DNA of 64,000 nt from Butyrivibrio fibrisolvens (GCF_023206215.1 NZ_CP065801.1:248001-312000); one strand, 5' to 3'. Positions 1 through 9,120 are shown, counted from the stretch's first letter. The notes: generated by a model from the letters alone, not told the origin. Numbers and translations are program-made.

Positions 1-178
1 GCATAGATGAAAGTGTAGCTATATCCTGCATGTTATTCTCAGTTACCTTTTGAATAGCATTCCTTGACTGAGGGATGATATATACAACATTTAGAAGGAA
101 AAAAAGTAGAACGCAGCCAATTATGAGCATGATTATCTTAGCATAGATAGAATAGATATTTATCGATCTTTTTTTCAT
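1..178 (-). CDS. Membrane sensor protein, N-terminus only (methyl-accepting chemotaxis-like)
   Basis: Only the first 59 codons are in the window; the gene continues past the left edge. The start ATG follows a strong AGGAGGT ribosome-binding site. The protein begins MKKRSINIYSIYAKIIM and has one hydrophobic segment at about residues 14-35, followed by a polar stretch with PQSRNAIQKV. This layout, a short basic tail, a transmembrane helix and then an extracytoplasmic helical region, is typical of methyl-accepting chemotaxis proteins and of sensor kinases. The signalling domain is not visible, so the class is inferred only from the layout. Confidence 0.45.
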   Translation of the reverse strand, partial: MKKRSINIYSIYAKIIMLIIGCVLLFFLLNVVYIIPQSRNAIQKVTENNMQDIATLSSM

Positions 179-542
179 GAAGATACCTCCTACGGACTTC
201 ACTTCACACTTTACGAATCTATATCGGTGTAAAAAAGTGATAATATTATAGGAATTTATCTATATGAAATTATTTTATCGCTTTTACTAATTTCCCCAAT
301 TGGGACGGACCAGCATCCCCAAAGTTTTTACAAGGACAGGCAGTATATAAATCATTGCCACACTGTTAATTATTTTATGAATTGAGGAATTTGCATACTA
401 AACTCTTGCTACAGGATCTTTAACCTGTGTTACAATTGAGAAGACATCATTATTAGTTGGTAGAATATATAGATGCTCTTTTTCTGAGAAAAAAGAATCT
501 ATAGTATGCAGAGCTTGCCTTGCGCGGGCAAAAAGGAGAATT
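179..542. other. Intergenic region between divergent genes
   Basis: This 364-base A+T-rich stretch separates the minus-strand sensor from the plus-strand lipoprotein and should hold both promoters. A weak sigma-A-like candidate for the lipoprotein is TTGAGA at 436-441 with TAGAAT at 461-466, but its 19-base spacing is long. An AAAGGAG ribosome-binding site sits just before the ATG at 543. I see no gene or clear hairpin here. Confidence 0.35.
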
Positions 543-1676
543 ATGAATAGAATTAAAAATATATCAAAGGTATTAGGACTTATACTGTCAGTTTCAGTTC
601 TGTCAGCCTGTACATCACCTGGAGTAGATAATAAGGACGTATCAGGGACAATAACACCTGCAAGTAACAACGGCTCATCTATAGCAGGAGCAGCTACTAA
701 CGCAGATATATCCGGTGAAGGTGCATCCAATGAAGATGCAGCACCTAATAGCGAGACATCAGATGTGGCAGGTAGCGATAATGCTTCAGAAAAAGGCTCT
801 GATCAGAGCGCATCTGCAGCTACAGAGGCTACTATCTACAGAGATCCCATAAGCAACCAGGAGCCTGTCAAGGACGGTTATCTTAATATAGTCTTCTTAG
901 GAGATGAACAGTTTCTTACAGGAGAATCTGAAGGCAATACCATACCTGATCTTATGACCAACAGGTTCGATTATACCAATATCTATAACCTTGCGATAAA
1001 GGATACTACAGGCGCTATCCCTCGTTCTCAGACTTCTACAAAGCCCTCTGATTATAAAGAGCCTAATTTTACAGCTATGGCGCATGTCCTTGCCGGAGAT
1101 ATCAAGGCAGATACCTTTAGCAGCTACCTTGGAACAGACGGCGTTGCGGCTTGTAATAAGATTGATGTTAAGACAGTTGATTATTATGTTATAGGTTATG
1201 GATATCACGATTATTACAACGGAATAGAATCAACTAATGAGAACAATCCTGAAGATGAGCACACTCTTCACGGGGCTATAGTAACAGGTATAAAGATCAT
1301 ACAGGAAGTATCCCCTAATGCTCAGTTCATAGTATGCAGTCCTTACTATTGCAGATTTTTTGATGAAAATGGTAAAGATATTGGAGATGCCTTCTCTGTC
1401 ACAAAAGGGCTTAATACACTTGCTGTATATGCCAATGAGACAGTCCTTGCAGCCGATCAGTGTACCAATACCTTAAAGCTTCCTGCTATAAGCGGTACAT
1501 TATTTGACCTAAATGGACACACCTATACTCAGTATCTTGAATCTGACGGACTTACCATGAATCTTAAGGGCCGCAGGATATATACAGACGCTCTTGCAAG
1601 ACTTATAAAATATCACTTGGGATTTATTGGCGAGGAAGAAGCTAATAAAACGATCACAATTGCAGATTATAACTAA
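543..1676 (+). CDS. Lipoprotein with SGNH-hydrolase-like fold lacking the usual catalytic residues
   Basis: The protein has 377 residues. It starts with a lipoprotein signal (basic N-terminus, hydrophobic core, lipobox LSAC with Cys23). An acidic Ser/Ala/Asn-rich linker of about 80 residues follows, then a globular domain at about 110-370. The domain has the block order of SGNH/GDSL hydrolases: a strand ending in GDE (residues 120-122), an alpha/beta core, a GYGYHD motif around 219-223, and DGLTMN near 335-340 before the last helix. In active members these read GDS, GxND and DxxH. Here the nucleophile Ser is Glu122, the block III Asn is His222 and the catalytic His is Thr338. It is therefore probably a surface-bound non-enzymatic relative, perhaps for binding. 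The assignment to the fold is inference; the substitutions are seen directly. Confidence 0.6.
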   Translation: MNRIKNISKVLGLILSVSVLSACTSPGVDNKDVSGTITPASNNGSSIAGAATNADISGEGASNEDAAPNSETSDVAGSDNASEKGSDQSASAATEATIYRDPISNQEPVKDGYLNIVFLGDEQFLTGESEGNTIPDLMTNRFDYTNIYNLAIKDTTGAIPRSQTSTKPSDYKEPNFTAMAHVLAGDIKADTFSSYLGTDGVAACNKIDVKTVDYYVIGYGYHDYYNGIESTNENNPEDEHTLHGAIVTGIKIIQEVSPNAQFIVCSPYYCRFFDENGKDIGDAFSVTKGLNTLAVYANETVLAADQCTNTLKLPAISGTLFDLNGHTYTQYLESDGLTMNLKGRRIYTDALARLIKYHLGFIGEEEANKTITIADYN

Positions 1677-1690
1677 GTAAACGATTAAAA

Positions 1691-1736
1691 AGCGGAAGAA
1701 AGTAAGGCATAATAGCTTTACTTTTTTCCGCTTTTT
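1691..1736. terminator. Rho-independent terminator, probably bidirectional
   Basis: The arms AGCGGAAGAAAGTAA and CTTTACTTTTTTCCGCT pair around a short loop, and T6 follows on the plus strand. It lies 14 bases after the lipoprotein stop and before the convergent small gene, so it can serve both. Confidence 0.8.
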
Positions 1737-1757
1737 TGCAATGATACATGATCTATA

Positions 1758-2081
1758 TCACATATCTTTAATCTGCATGGCTATATTTTTTGCTTTCTCC
1801 GCATACTTATTTGAAAGTGCAAGGAGCTTGTCAGCATAATCTTTAAGATCATCGACCTTTGCTGCTACTTTTCTTTCTTCGAGAGCTTCTTTTCCCTTTT
1901 CAAGGGCTTTGGAAGAATACTCCTTAACCTTGGGCTGTATCTTGTCCCAATTAAGGCCTATGGCAAAACCTATAGCAAGGGAACATATTATTCCTATGCA
2001 AAGCCTTTTTCTGTTTCTACGGGCTATTTTCTTTTCTTCTTTTTTATCTATATTTTTTTCATCATCTATCTTTTTACTCAT
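1758..2081 (-). CDS. Small single-pass membrane protein of unknown function
   Basis: The protein has 107 residues. A very basic and acidic N-terminus (about 1-27) is followed by one hydrophobic segment at about 28-43 (LCIGIICSLAIGFAIGL), and then a long amphipathic, Lys/Glu/Ala-rich helical tail to the end. The ATG has an AGGAG site 9 bases upstream. The layout resembles small YtxH-like envelope-stress proteins of Gram-positive bacteria, with a helical tail on one face of the membrane, but no family motif can be identified. It stands alone between two terminator-like hairpins. Confidence 0.55.
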   Translation of the reverse strand: MSKKIDDEKNIDKKEEKKIARRNRKRLCIGIICSLAIGFAIGLNWDKIQPKVKEYSSKALEKGKEALEERKVAAKVDDLKDYADKLLALSNKYAEKAKNIAMQIKDM

Positions 2082-2211
2082 GAGCGCTCTCCTATTCTTA
2101 TTATTTAGATTTGTTATAACAAGTTATAACTGATTCAATTATATCATGCCTTACATAATACATGCTATAATAGCGGGAGTGAAAAAGTAGACTATAGAAT
2201 AATAATGATTC

Positions 2212-2286
2212 AAACTTCGCACTTGCCAAACTATCCGCATCGGCGCTGCCTCAAAGGGTGGCGTATGTTTGGCAAGTGCGAAGTTT
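2212..2286. repeat. Perfect 20-bp inverted repeat (large hairpin)
   Basis: The left arm at 2212-2231 begins AAACTTCGCACTTGCC and the right arm at 2267-2286 is its exact reverse complement, with a 35-base G+C-rich loop. T6 follows the right arm on the plus strand at 2290-2295, yet no plus-strand gene leads into it. It lies 34 bases past the stop of the minus-strand ABC transporter gene and may end or stabilise that transcript, although the T-run is weak in that direction. Confidence 0.75.
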
Positions 2287-2320
2287 CAGTTTTTTAAATC
2301 AATAAACTTGACAGCCATTT

Positions 2321-4105
2321 TCATTCAAACTGGCTTGAATACAGCTTATAATATGCACCTTTTCTTGCCATCAGATAGTCATGATTGCCCTGTTCAATGA
2401 CATCTCCGTGCTCCATAACAAGAATATTGTCTGCGTTTCTGATGGTTGAGAGTCTGTGCGCTATTATAAAGCAGGTCTTTCCTGCCATCAAAGTTCTCAT
2501 AGCAGCCTGAACCTTCCTCTCAGTTGCAGTGTCAACGTTACTTGTAGCTTCATCAAGAATGAGCATGCTGGTATCATAAAGCATGGCTCTTGCAATGGTA
2601 ATAAGCTGCTTTTGACCCTTACTGATATTGCCACCGTCTTCACTGATCACCGTGTCGTATCCCTGAGGAAGCCTCATGATATAATTGTGGATATGAGCGG
2701 CCTTAGCAGCATTTATAACTTCCTCCATAGTGGCATTTTCCTTGCCATAAGCTATATTGTCAAAGATAGTTCCGTTAAATACCCATGTATCTTGAAGGAC
2801 CATGGAATAATTCTTTCGAAGACTCTTCAACGTATAGGCCGCATTTTCTTTGCCATCAACATAAATAGCCCCTTTTTCCGGATCATAGAAACGCATCAAA
2901 AGATTGATTATAGTGGTCTTCCCGGCACCTGTGTGCCCCACTATAGCTACTGTTTCACCGGGATTTGCAAGCATACTAAAATCATGGATCACTGTCTTGT
3001 TCTTAAGATAGCCAAACTCAACGTCCTTTACTTCAACTTCTCCCTTTGCTGAAACGAGTGTGGCAGCATTTACTTTATCTTTTACCTCTTCAGTTTCATC
3101 GAGAAGTTGAAAAACACGCTCAGCTGCAGCAAGAGCGCTGAAGATCTCATTAACTATATTAGAAATCTCATTGATAGGCCCACTAAACTTTCTGCTATAT
3201 AGAATAAAGCTGGAAATCTGGCCAAGGCCAACGATCCCATTCATGTAAAGAAGCGCTCCGCCAAGGCCTATTGCAGAAAGGCCTATATTGTTGATAAGTC
3301 CAACTGTTGGACCCATAGTCATACCAAGTCCATCCGCATCACGATAAGCCTCGGCGGCATTTCTGTTGATCTCTTCAAATCTGTCGCAGACATAATCCTC
3401 ATGCGCATAAGCAAGAATCGTCTTCTGGCCTGTAAACATCTCTTCCGCAAAGCCGTTCATCTCACCATATGCAAGGCTTCGCACCCTGTATAAGGGCCTT
3501 GTCTTTTTGCTCATATATCTTGTAAAAAGAATCGAAGCCGGGATCGTAAATACCATGCATAAAACCAGCGGCGGTGATACAAAACACATCATAGTAAAGC
3601 TGCCCACAACTGTTACTACGCTGGTCAGGATCTGCACCACATCAGAAGATAAAGAGGTGCTGACAACATCAATATCATAGGAAACACGGCTTATGATATC
3701 TCCCGCAAGGTGCTTATCAAAATATCCAACAGGAAGCTCCATCAGCTTATTAAATACATCGCGCCTCATATTCCTTGCAACATATCTTCCGACATGCATC
3801 ATTCCAATATTTACAAAAAAGCTAAGAAGATTGCTTCCGACATATACAAGCAGCATTAAAAGGCCATAGTGCACTACCAGCTGCATATCAACCATACCTT
3901 TACCAGCGCTGGCTGCAGTTATGGCTTTTCCTGCATAGTTTGGCCCTAGAAGATTTCCAATATTACTTAAAAAAGCACAGATTAGTAGTAATAACACTAC
4001 CAATGCATATTCAAACATATATTTAAGCAGCCTTCTAAGGCTCTTTCTGGCATTCTTTGGTTTTTCTTTTTTACCGCCTCTATCCCCTGGTCCCGGCATT
4101 TTCAT
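2321..4105 (-). CDS. ABC exporter subunit with consensus ATPase (heterodimer half)
   Basis: This is a 594-residue half-transporter: a basic N-terminus, a six-helix ABC type I exporter domain at about 30-340, then a nucleotide-binding domain. Visible motifs are Walker A GHTGAGKTT near 388, a signature that reads ISKGQ instead of LSGGQ near 491, Walker B LILDEATS with the catalytic Glu near 513, and the H-loop AHRLS near 550. The degenerate signature with an intact Glu and His is the mirror image of the neighbour at 4129-5865. The two therefore probably make one heterodimeric exporter (TM287/288, BmrCD or LmrCD type) for drugs or lipids. It starts 23 bases after the partner's stop, as the second gene of a two-gene operon. 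Confidence 0.88.
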   Translation of the reverse strand: MKMPGPGDRGGKKEKPKNARKSLRRLLKYMFEYALVVLLLLICAFLSNIGNLLGPNYAGKAITAASAGKGMVDMQLVVHYGLLMLLVYVGSNLLSFFVNIGMMHVGRYVARNMRRDVFNKLMELPVGYFDKHLAGDIISRVSYDIDVVSTSLSSDVVQILTSVVTVVGSFTMMCFVSPPLVLCMVFTIPASILFTRYMSKKTRPLYRVRSLAYGEMNGFAEEMFTGQKTILAYAHEDYVCDRFEEINRNAAEAYRDADGLGMTMGPTVGLINNIGLSAIGLGGALLYMNGIVGLGQISSFILYSRKFSGPINEISNIVNEIFSALAAAERVFQLLDETEEVKDKVNAATLVSAKGEVEVKDVEFGYLKNKTVIHDFSMLANPGETVAIVGHTGAGKTTIINLLMRFYDPEKGAIYVDGKENAAYTLKSLRKNYSMVLQDTWVFNGTIFDNIAYGKENATMEEVINAAKAAHIHNYIMRLPQGYDTVISEDGGNISKGQKQLITIARAMLYDTSMLILDEATSNVDTATERKVQAAMRTLMAGKTCFIIAHRLSTIRNADNILVMEHGDVIEQGNHDYLMARKGAYYKLYSSQFE

Positions 4106-4128
4106 ACTCCCAATTATAGTAGTTATTT

Positions 4129-5865
4129 TTATGTGGTCTGCATCTCATAGGTCTCTCTGTATACGCTGCAGCTTTCCATCAGCTCATTGTGACTTCCAAA
4201 GCCGATGCATCTGCCATTGTCCATGACCATTATCTTGTCCATACCCATTACGCTGCTGACTCTTTGAGCTATGAGGATCAGTGTACTTTCCTTGTGATTC
4301 TCCCTTATAGCTCTTCTCATAGCCGCATCTGTCTTATAATCAAGCGCGCTGGAGCTGTCATCAAGGATCAGTATCTGCGGCCTGCCTGCAAGGGCTCTTG
4401 CCACAAGAAGCCTTTGTTTCTGACCTCCGGATAAGTTCGCACCCTTGATATCAGCCTGATACTCAAGTCCCTTTTCAAGCTCAGAGATATAGTCATATGC
4501 CAGAGAATCCTTAACCGCACTTTCAATCTCTTCTCTGGAAATACCCCTGCCAAAGTCTATGTTATTATAAAGAGAGTCTTTGAACACCATGTCATTCTGG
4601 AAGACTACGCCAAAGAGCTGTCTTAACTCATCTTTGTCAAAAGAGCTGACTTTCCTTCCGTTTATCCTTATAACGCCCTCGTCCACATCGTAGAATCTCA
4701 TTAAAAGATTTATGATCGTAGTCTTGCCACAGCCGGTAGGACCGATGATACCAAGGCTCTCACCCTTCTTTAAGCTAAAGCTTATGCCATCGATAGCCTT
4801 TTCTCTCTTACCACCGGCAAAAGCGCCTTTAGTCTTACTCTCTTTTCCATAAGAAAAGCTAACATTATCAAAGCTTATAAAATCAGATGAGTCTGCGTAA
4901 TCCTCTTTTTCCTGCACCCACTCATCATCAGCACTTAAAACGCTGTCGATTCTGTCGGCACTGGCACTTGCCTTGGAAAGGCTCATGAATATTCGGTTAA
5001 GTCCCATGACACCCATAGTTATCATGTTGAAGTAGGTCAAAAAAGCCAGGATCACACCGGGCTGTATAAGTCCGTCGTCAACTCTTTTTGCGCCATATAT
5101 AACAACCAGAGTAAGGCCGATATTAAGACACATCTGCATAAACGGTCCCGGAATCGCCATGACTGTTCCGGCTTTTACATCGCTTCTTGCCATCTCGATG
5201 TTGGCATCACTAAATCGCCTTTTTTCATAATCAGTCTTGCTAAGAGCCTTAACGACTCTGATCCCCGTGATATTCTCACGCATGATCCGAACGACGGTAT
5301 CGAGCTTTTGCTGCACTTTGGTATACATAGGAATACCCTTTGATGAGACAATTAGTACGATTCCTATCAGGAAAGGCAGCATGATTATCAGGATCATGGC
5401 CAGATGAAAGTCCATAAAAAGAGTCATCACAACTCCGCCAAAGAGCATCATAGGTGCTCTTACGCAAAGGCTCTGAAGCTGCTGTACCGCGGACTGTACA
5501 TTGTAGCTGTCAGATGTCATCCTGCTTATAAGGCTTGGAAGTGAGAACTCATCGAACTTATCTCCCGAGAGATTCGCTGTCTTTTTGAAAAGATCTCCTC
5601 TTACATCGTAGCTGACCTTATGGGCGTTATAAATTGCCTTTTTGTTGGCCATTACGTTGAACTGCCTGCAAAAAACTGAAGCAGCAAACATAAGCAGCCC
5701 CCAAAGAATCACCTGCCCAAGATTCTTTGAAGGTACTACTGTATCAATCATGTATTCCAAAATATATGGAAGCGTAAGCTCAGACATCGTTCCAATGAGC
5801 TTAATGAATATAGCAAGAAAAATTGCCCCTTTATACTTCCCCATGTATCTGAATATAAGCTTCAT
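4129..5865 (-). CDS. ABC exporter subunit with degenerate ATPase site (heterodimer half)
   Basis: The protein has 578 residues: exporter membrane domain at about 1-320, nucleotide-binding domain at 335-578. Walker A is GPTGCGKTT near 374 and the signature is an intact LSGGQKQ near 479. Walker B ends LDDSS, so the catalytic Glu is Asp, and the H-loop reads AQRVS, so His is Gln. This is the known pattern of the degenerate partner in heterodimeric ABC exporters. Together with ISKGQ in the other subunit it gives one working and one non-hydrolytic site. It is the first gene of the pair, starting MKLIFRYMGKYKGAIFLAI. The substrate is unknown; multidrug export is the usual role of this class. Confidence 0.88.
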   Translation of the reverse strand: MKLIFRYMGKYKGAIFLAIFIKLIGTMSELTLPYILEYMIDTVVPSKNLGQVILWGLLMFAASVFCRQFNVMANKKAIYNAHKVSYDVRGDLFKKTANLSGDKFDEFSLPSLISRMTSDSYNVQSAVQQLQSLCVRAPMMLFGGVVMTLFMDFHLAMILIIMLPFLIGIVLIVSSKGIPMYTKVQQKLDTVVRIMRENITGIRVVKALSKTDYEKRRFSDANIEMARSDVKAGTVMAIPGPFMQMCLNIGLTLVVIYGAKRVDDGLIQPGVILAFLTYFNMITMGVMGLNRIFMSLSKASASADRIDSVLSADDEWVQEKEDYADSSDFISFDNVSFSYGKESKTKGAFAGGKREKAIDGISFSLKKGESLGIIGPTGCGKTTIINLLMRFYDVDEGVIRINGRKVSSFDKDELRQLFGVVFQNDMVFKDSLYNNIDFGRGISREEIESAVKDSLAYDYISELEKGLEYQADIKGANLSGGQKQRLLVARALAGRPQILILDDSSSALDYKTDAAMRRAIRENHKESTLILIAQRVSSVMGMDKIMVMDNGRCIGFGSHNELMESCSVYRETYEMQTT

Positions 5866-5916
5866 TCTAGTTTGCTCCTCCCCCAGTAATATGATCCCTT
5901 ACCCTATCCCCACGGG

Positions 5917-7068
5917 TCATTTCATGAGCAGATTGTAGAGGGTTGGCGCAAAGCCAAACTCCTGAATCATGCTCTCAATCTCCTTCTTGGCAGATTCGAT
6001 CTTGGATTTAGGCGTTGTAGGCCTTCTGACAGCTCTTATAAGAAGGTTTTTGGGAGTATTATCAAAGTCTACAAATTCAAGTATCTGGGTTTTATATCCC
6101 TGGCACTCTAATATATTGGCTCTTATTGCATCTGTTGCAAGGGCGCAGAACCTTTCTTTGATAATGCCGTATCTAGAGAGGATGTTAAGATCCTCAGTCT
6201 TTATCTGCTTATTAAGTTCGTGCTGGCAGCATGGAACAGAGAATATCATCTTGGCATTCCACATAACGGCATTGTATAAAGCAAAGTCTGTTGCTGTATC
6301 GCAGGCATGAAGAGTTATAACCATATCTACGTCAAATGGTGTCTTATACCCATTGATATCTCCAAGTTCGAAGTGAAGATTATCGTAGCCGTATTTCTTA
6401 GCAGCTTCGTTACAGTTTTTGATAACGCTTTCTTTAAGGTCAAGACCTATCATGTTAACTTCTATATTCTTTATCTTGGTAAGATAATAATAGACTACGA
6501 ATGTAAGATATGACTTGCCGCAGCCAAAATCTATAACATTGAGCTTAGTGATATTGCCTTGGGATATCTCATCATCAAGGATCTCAATGAACCTGTTGAT
6601 CTGTTTATATTTGTCATACTTGGACTTAACAACGCTTCCATCGGAAGTAAATACACCCATATCAACAAGCGGAGGTATCTTCATACCTTCTTCAAGGATA
6701 TAATTCTTCTTGCCTTCAAGAGCTTTCTTATTAAGGACAACCTTATCATCAGCTTTCTTCTTAACTTTATAGGTAGCCTTACCCTTCTTGGATATAAGGA
6801 TTATATGCTCTTCAGAATCAGACATTCCGTTGATCTGCTTGAAAAGCCCCTCTGTAAGCTCATAACATCTGGATGCGATATCTTTTTTACTAAGGTTCTC
6901 ATGGAACACCTGAGTCTTAGTGTACTTGGATATCTGGTATTTGGCACCAGACTTGATCTCTACAACAAGCTTTTTGAACTCGTTGGTACCACGTGTCGGA
7001 TTACTGATGATCATCTTCTTAACATCAGCATCTACCATCATTTTAATATATTGTTCTAATTCATTCAT
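5917..7068 (-). CDS. SAM-dependent methyltransferase, METTL25/Methyltransf_32-like
   Basis: The protein has 383 residues. The N-terminal about 150 residues form a Lys-rich domain. A class I Rossmann methyltransferase follows, with motif I DFGCGKSYLT near 178, an acidic motif II region (GLDLK), HACDTATD near 253 and VPCCQHEL near 275. The HACDTATD plus PCCxHE pair is characteristic of the Methyltransf_32 family, found in eukaryotic METTL25/RRNAD1-type proteins and common in Firmicutes. The substrate is unknown; RNA or protein is plausible. It sits 10 bases downstream of the gene at 7079-7744 and may be co-transcribed with it. Confidence 0.75.
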   Translation of the reverse strand: MNELEQYIKMMVDADVKKMIISNPTRGTNEFKKLVVEIKSGAKYQISKYTKTQVFHENLSKKDIASRCYELTEGLFKQINGMSDSEEHIILISKKGKATYKVKKKADDKVVLNKKALEGKKNYILEEGMKIPPLVDMGVFTSDGSVVKSKYDKYKQINRFIEILDDEISQGNITKLNVIDFGCGKSYLTFVVYYYLTKIKNIEVNMIGLDLKESVIKNCNEAAKKYGYDNLHFELGDINGYKTPFDVDMVITLHACDTATDFALYNAVMWNAKMIFSVPCCQHELNKQIKTEDLNILSRYGIIKERFCALATDAIRANILECQGYKTQILEFVDFDNTPKNLLIRAVRRPTTPKSKIESAKKEIESMIQEFGFAPTLYNLLMK

Positions 7069-7078
7069 AATCTAAACC

Positions 7079-7744
7079 TCAGTTCTTATTGCTATCTTTA
7101 AACATAAGTGCAAAAGCAATAACCAGCATTCCTGATGCAACTAGTATAGCTTTTTCATTATATATATCGCAGAAATATTTGCCGACAATAGCTCCTATGA
7201 CAAAAAATAATATGCATCCATAATATGTCATCGACTTAGTAAGCATATTTCTGTCTTTGTGTATTATATACTGGCATAGGCTTTGGGTTCCGCTTCTAAG
7301 ATTGCCTGTACACATAGTCGTAGCCATTGCATATCCATGGAACTTGGCAAAGGTTGCAACCTGAGTTCCGCAGGTAAAAGAGATAAGTGAATTGACCATA
7401 AGATTCATGCTCTGAGGCATGAACGCGCAGATAACAAGTGCTATTATTTCCAGTAGTAGAGATATCTGCCTCCAATGGAACAATCCCTCTTCGTTATTCT
7501 TAAGTCTTATTATCTCTGATATTACTACTCCTATTGCAAAAGCTGTTATAGGTACAAGATAGTGCAGCGCTTTGGATATATTAAGTCCGGCCATATTAAT
7601 AGCCATAAGTACTATATTGCCTGTCTCTGCATTAGCAAATACCCCGCCCCTGCATATATATGAATATGTATCCATGAATCCGCCTGCAATCGCCAGAACC
7701 ACTGCAAGAGCAAAGGATTCAGACATCTGTTTATGCTCTTTCAT
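7079..7744 (-). CDS. YoaK-family (DUF1275) integral membrane protein
   Basis: The protein has 221 residues and about six hydrophobic segments. The N-terminal region has the family hallmark GGFMDTYSYICRGGVFANAETGN (residues about 21-43), followed by NIVLMAINMA. This matches the DUF1275/YoaK family, whose first helices carry the G-x-x-D-x-x-S/T-Y and TGN motifs. The biochemical role of the family is not established. The ATG has only a weak purine-rich ribosome-binding site. The methyltransferase follows 10 bases downstream. Confidence 0.8.
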   Translation of the reverse strand: MKEHKQMSESFALAVVLAIAGGFMDTYSYICRGGVFANAETGNIVLMAINMAGLNISKALHYLVPITAFAIGVVISEIIRLKNNEEGLFHWRQISLLLEIIALVICAFMPQSMNLMVNSLISFTCGTQVATFAKFHGYAMATTMCTGNLRSGTQSLCQYIIHKDRNMLTKSMTYYGCILFFVIGAIVGKYFCDIYNEKAILVASGMLVIAFALMFKDSNKN

Positions 7745-7936
7745 GTTTATCTTGCCTTTCTGATATCCTTAAATAATGTGAAAAATGTAACTCTGTAAAA
7801 AATCCCAAGTTCCCCTGTCAGATAGTTCTTTACAGCCGTGTGGTATAACTGCGAATATCTTAAGATTTTTATCAAAGTGTATTATACTCCAACTTTAATT
7901 CATATGGCACACCAATTATAAACTGTTATATCCCGA

Positions 7937-8007
7937 ATAGAACATAAATTCTTTATAATTATATAATTCCTATTTAATTGGATCTCTGTTCTATCTGTGC
8001 TATAACA
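7937..8007 (+). promoter_or_regulatory. Candidate stress operator upstream of the first hsp20
   Basis: A near-palindrome at 7987-8007 has arms TGTTCTAT and CTATAACA around CTGTG. It matches, with two arm changes, the perfect palindrome TGTTCTAT-TTGTG-ATAGAACA upstream of dnaJ. A further half-site, ATAGAACATAA at 7937-7947, is identical to eleven bases next to the dnaJ site. The spacer CTGTG/TTGTG is also conserved. It is neither the CIRCE (TTAGCACTC-N9-GAGTGCTAA) nor the HAIR sequence. The 339-base gap 7745-8083 holds nothing else that I recognise. Confidence 0.55.
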
Positions 8008-8083
8008 TAGTCACAAGGAAATGATAGTTCTTTTCCTTAAGAAAAAACAAATAATGATTTATCACAGTAAGGAGATGAATATT

Positions 8084-8521
8084 ATGATAAGAACAAGAAG
8101 AAATCCAAATTATAACGGAAGGTATTATAACGATGCGTTCGATTTTATGGACGACATGCTCGGAAATTTCTGGGGAACAGGACTTGAATCCACCAGCAAC
8201 ATGAGAACAGATGTCATAGAAGAAGCTGATGATTACAAGCTGATCACTGATCTTCCGGGATTTACTAAGAGCGATATCGGCATCTCTTTAAAGGAAGACA
8301 TCCTGACAATAACAGCAAGCCACAAGGATGCTGATAACAAGGATGCTGAACCTAAGTACATCAGAAGAGAGAGAGTTCAAAGCTCCTACGAAAGATCCTT
8401 CAGAGTAGAGAATGTTACAGCAGAAGATATCAGCGCTTCTTATGAAAACGGTGTACTTACTGTAACAATCCCTAAGAAGCAGCCTGTAGAGCCTGAAACC
8501 AAGAAGATTGCTATTTCCTGA
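8084..8521 (+). CDS. Hsp20/alpha-crystallin small heat-shock protein
   Basis: The chosen start, ATG at 8084, has an AAGGAG site ten bases upstream, giving 145 residues; an upstream in-frame ATG at 8021 lacks one. The protein begins MIRTRRNPNYNGRYYNDAF, then has the alpha-crystallin domain at about 40-135, with VIEEADDYKLITDLPGFTKSDI, GVLTVTIPKK near the end, and a short tail with the I-x-I-like KIAIS. Such proteins hold unfolding proteins in the cytoplasm in an ATP-independent way. A second hsp20 follows 152 bases downstream, and a candidate operator shared with dnaJ lies upstream. Confidence 0.92.
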   Translation: MIRTRRNPNYNGRYYNDAFDFMDDMLGNFWGTGLESTSNMRTDVIEEADDYKLITDLPGFTKSDIGISLKEDILTITASHKDADNKDAEPKYIRRERVQSSYERSFRVENVTAEDISASYENGVLTVTIPKKQPVEPETKKIAIS

Positions 8522-8673
8522 TAATAAGTTTTAAGAAATGCTACATTATGTATTCTCTCTTTGAAGTTATTACCTTAACTTTAGATGATAACAATAATTC
8601 ATACGAGCAGTTTTACGCCCGGGATTTATATGACAGCTATATAACTGCCATTTATTGAAAGGAAGTGTTTATT

Positions 8674-9120
8674 ATGTTGATGCCTATGTTATGGAGAAAT
8701 GATCTTGATGATATTATGGATCCCTTTGATATGTGGGACCGCGAAGCTGATAGCTTCTTTGGCAACGACCTGATGCATTTCGATACTATGAAGACCGATG
8801 TTATCGAGGAAGACAATGATTACAAACTTAAGGCCGATCTCCCTGGATTTAACAAAGAAGATATCGGTATCGACCTTAAAGACGGCGTACTTACTATACA
8901 GGCTTCTCACAAGGAAAATAATGACGAAAAAGATTCAAAAGGTAAATATGTAAGAAAAGAGCGTCGTGAGATGTCCTATCACAGAAGCTTTACAGTAGGT
9001 GATGACATGAAGCCTGAAGATATAAATGCCGCATATGAAAACGGCGTCCTCACAGTAACCCTGCCAAAGAAACAGCTGGAGCAGAAAAACGAAGATGTAA
9101 AAAGGATTGAAATAAAGTAA
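8674..9120 (+). CDS. Hsp20/alpha-crystallin small heat-shock protein, second copy
   Basis: The ATG at 8674 is preferred over an in-frame GTG at 8665 because AAAGGA lies about 11 bases before it, giving 148 residues. The N-terminus is MLMPMLWRNDLDDIMDPF. The alpha-crystallin domain at about 38-140 has DVIEEDNDYKLKADLPGF and ends ENGVLTVTLPKKQ. It is clearly a paralogue of the gene at 8084-8521, with a different N-terminal arm, which may alter oligomer size or substrate range. No copy of the palindromic operator is found in the 152 bases between them, so it is probably co-transcribed with the first copy. Confidence 0.92.
   Translation: MLMPMLWRNDLDDIMDPFDMWDREADSFFGNDLMHFDTMKTDVIEEDNDYKLKADLPGFNKEDIGIDLKDGVLTIQASHKENNDEKDSKGKYVRKERREMSYHRSFTVGDDMKPEDINAAYENGVLTVTLPKKQLEQKNEDVKRIEIK

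Noticed and set aside
7745..8083. CIRCE element before hsp20
   Set aside because: No TTAGCACTC-N9-GAGTGCTAA match could be found in this gap or before dnaJ.
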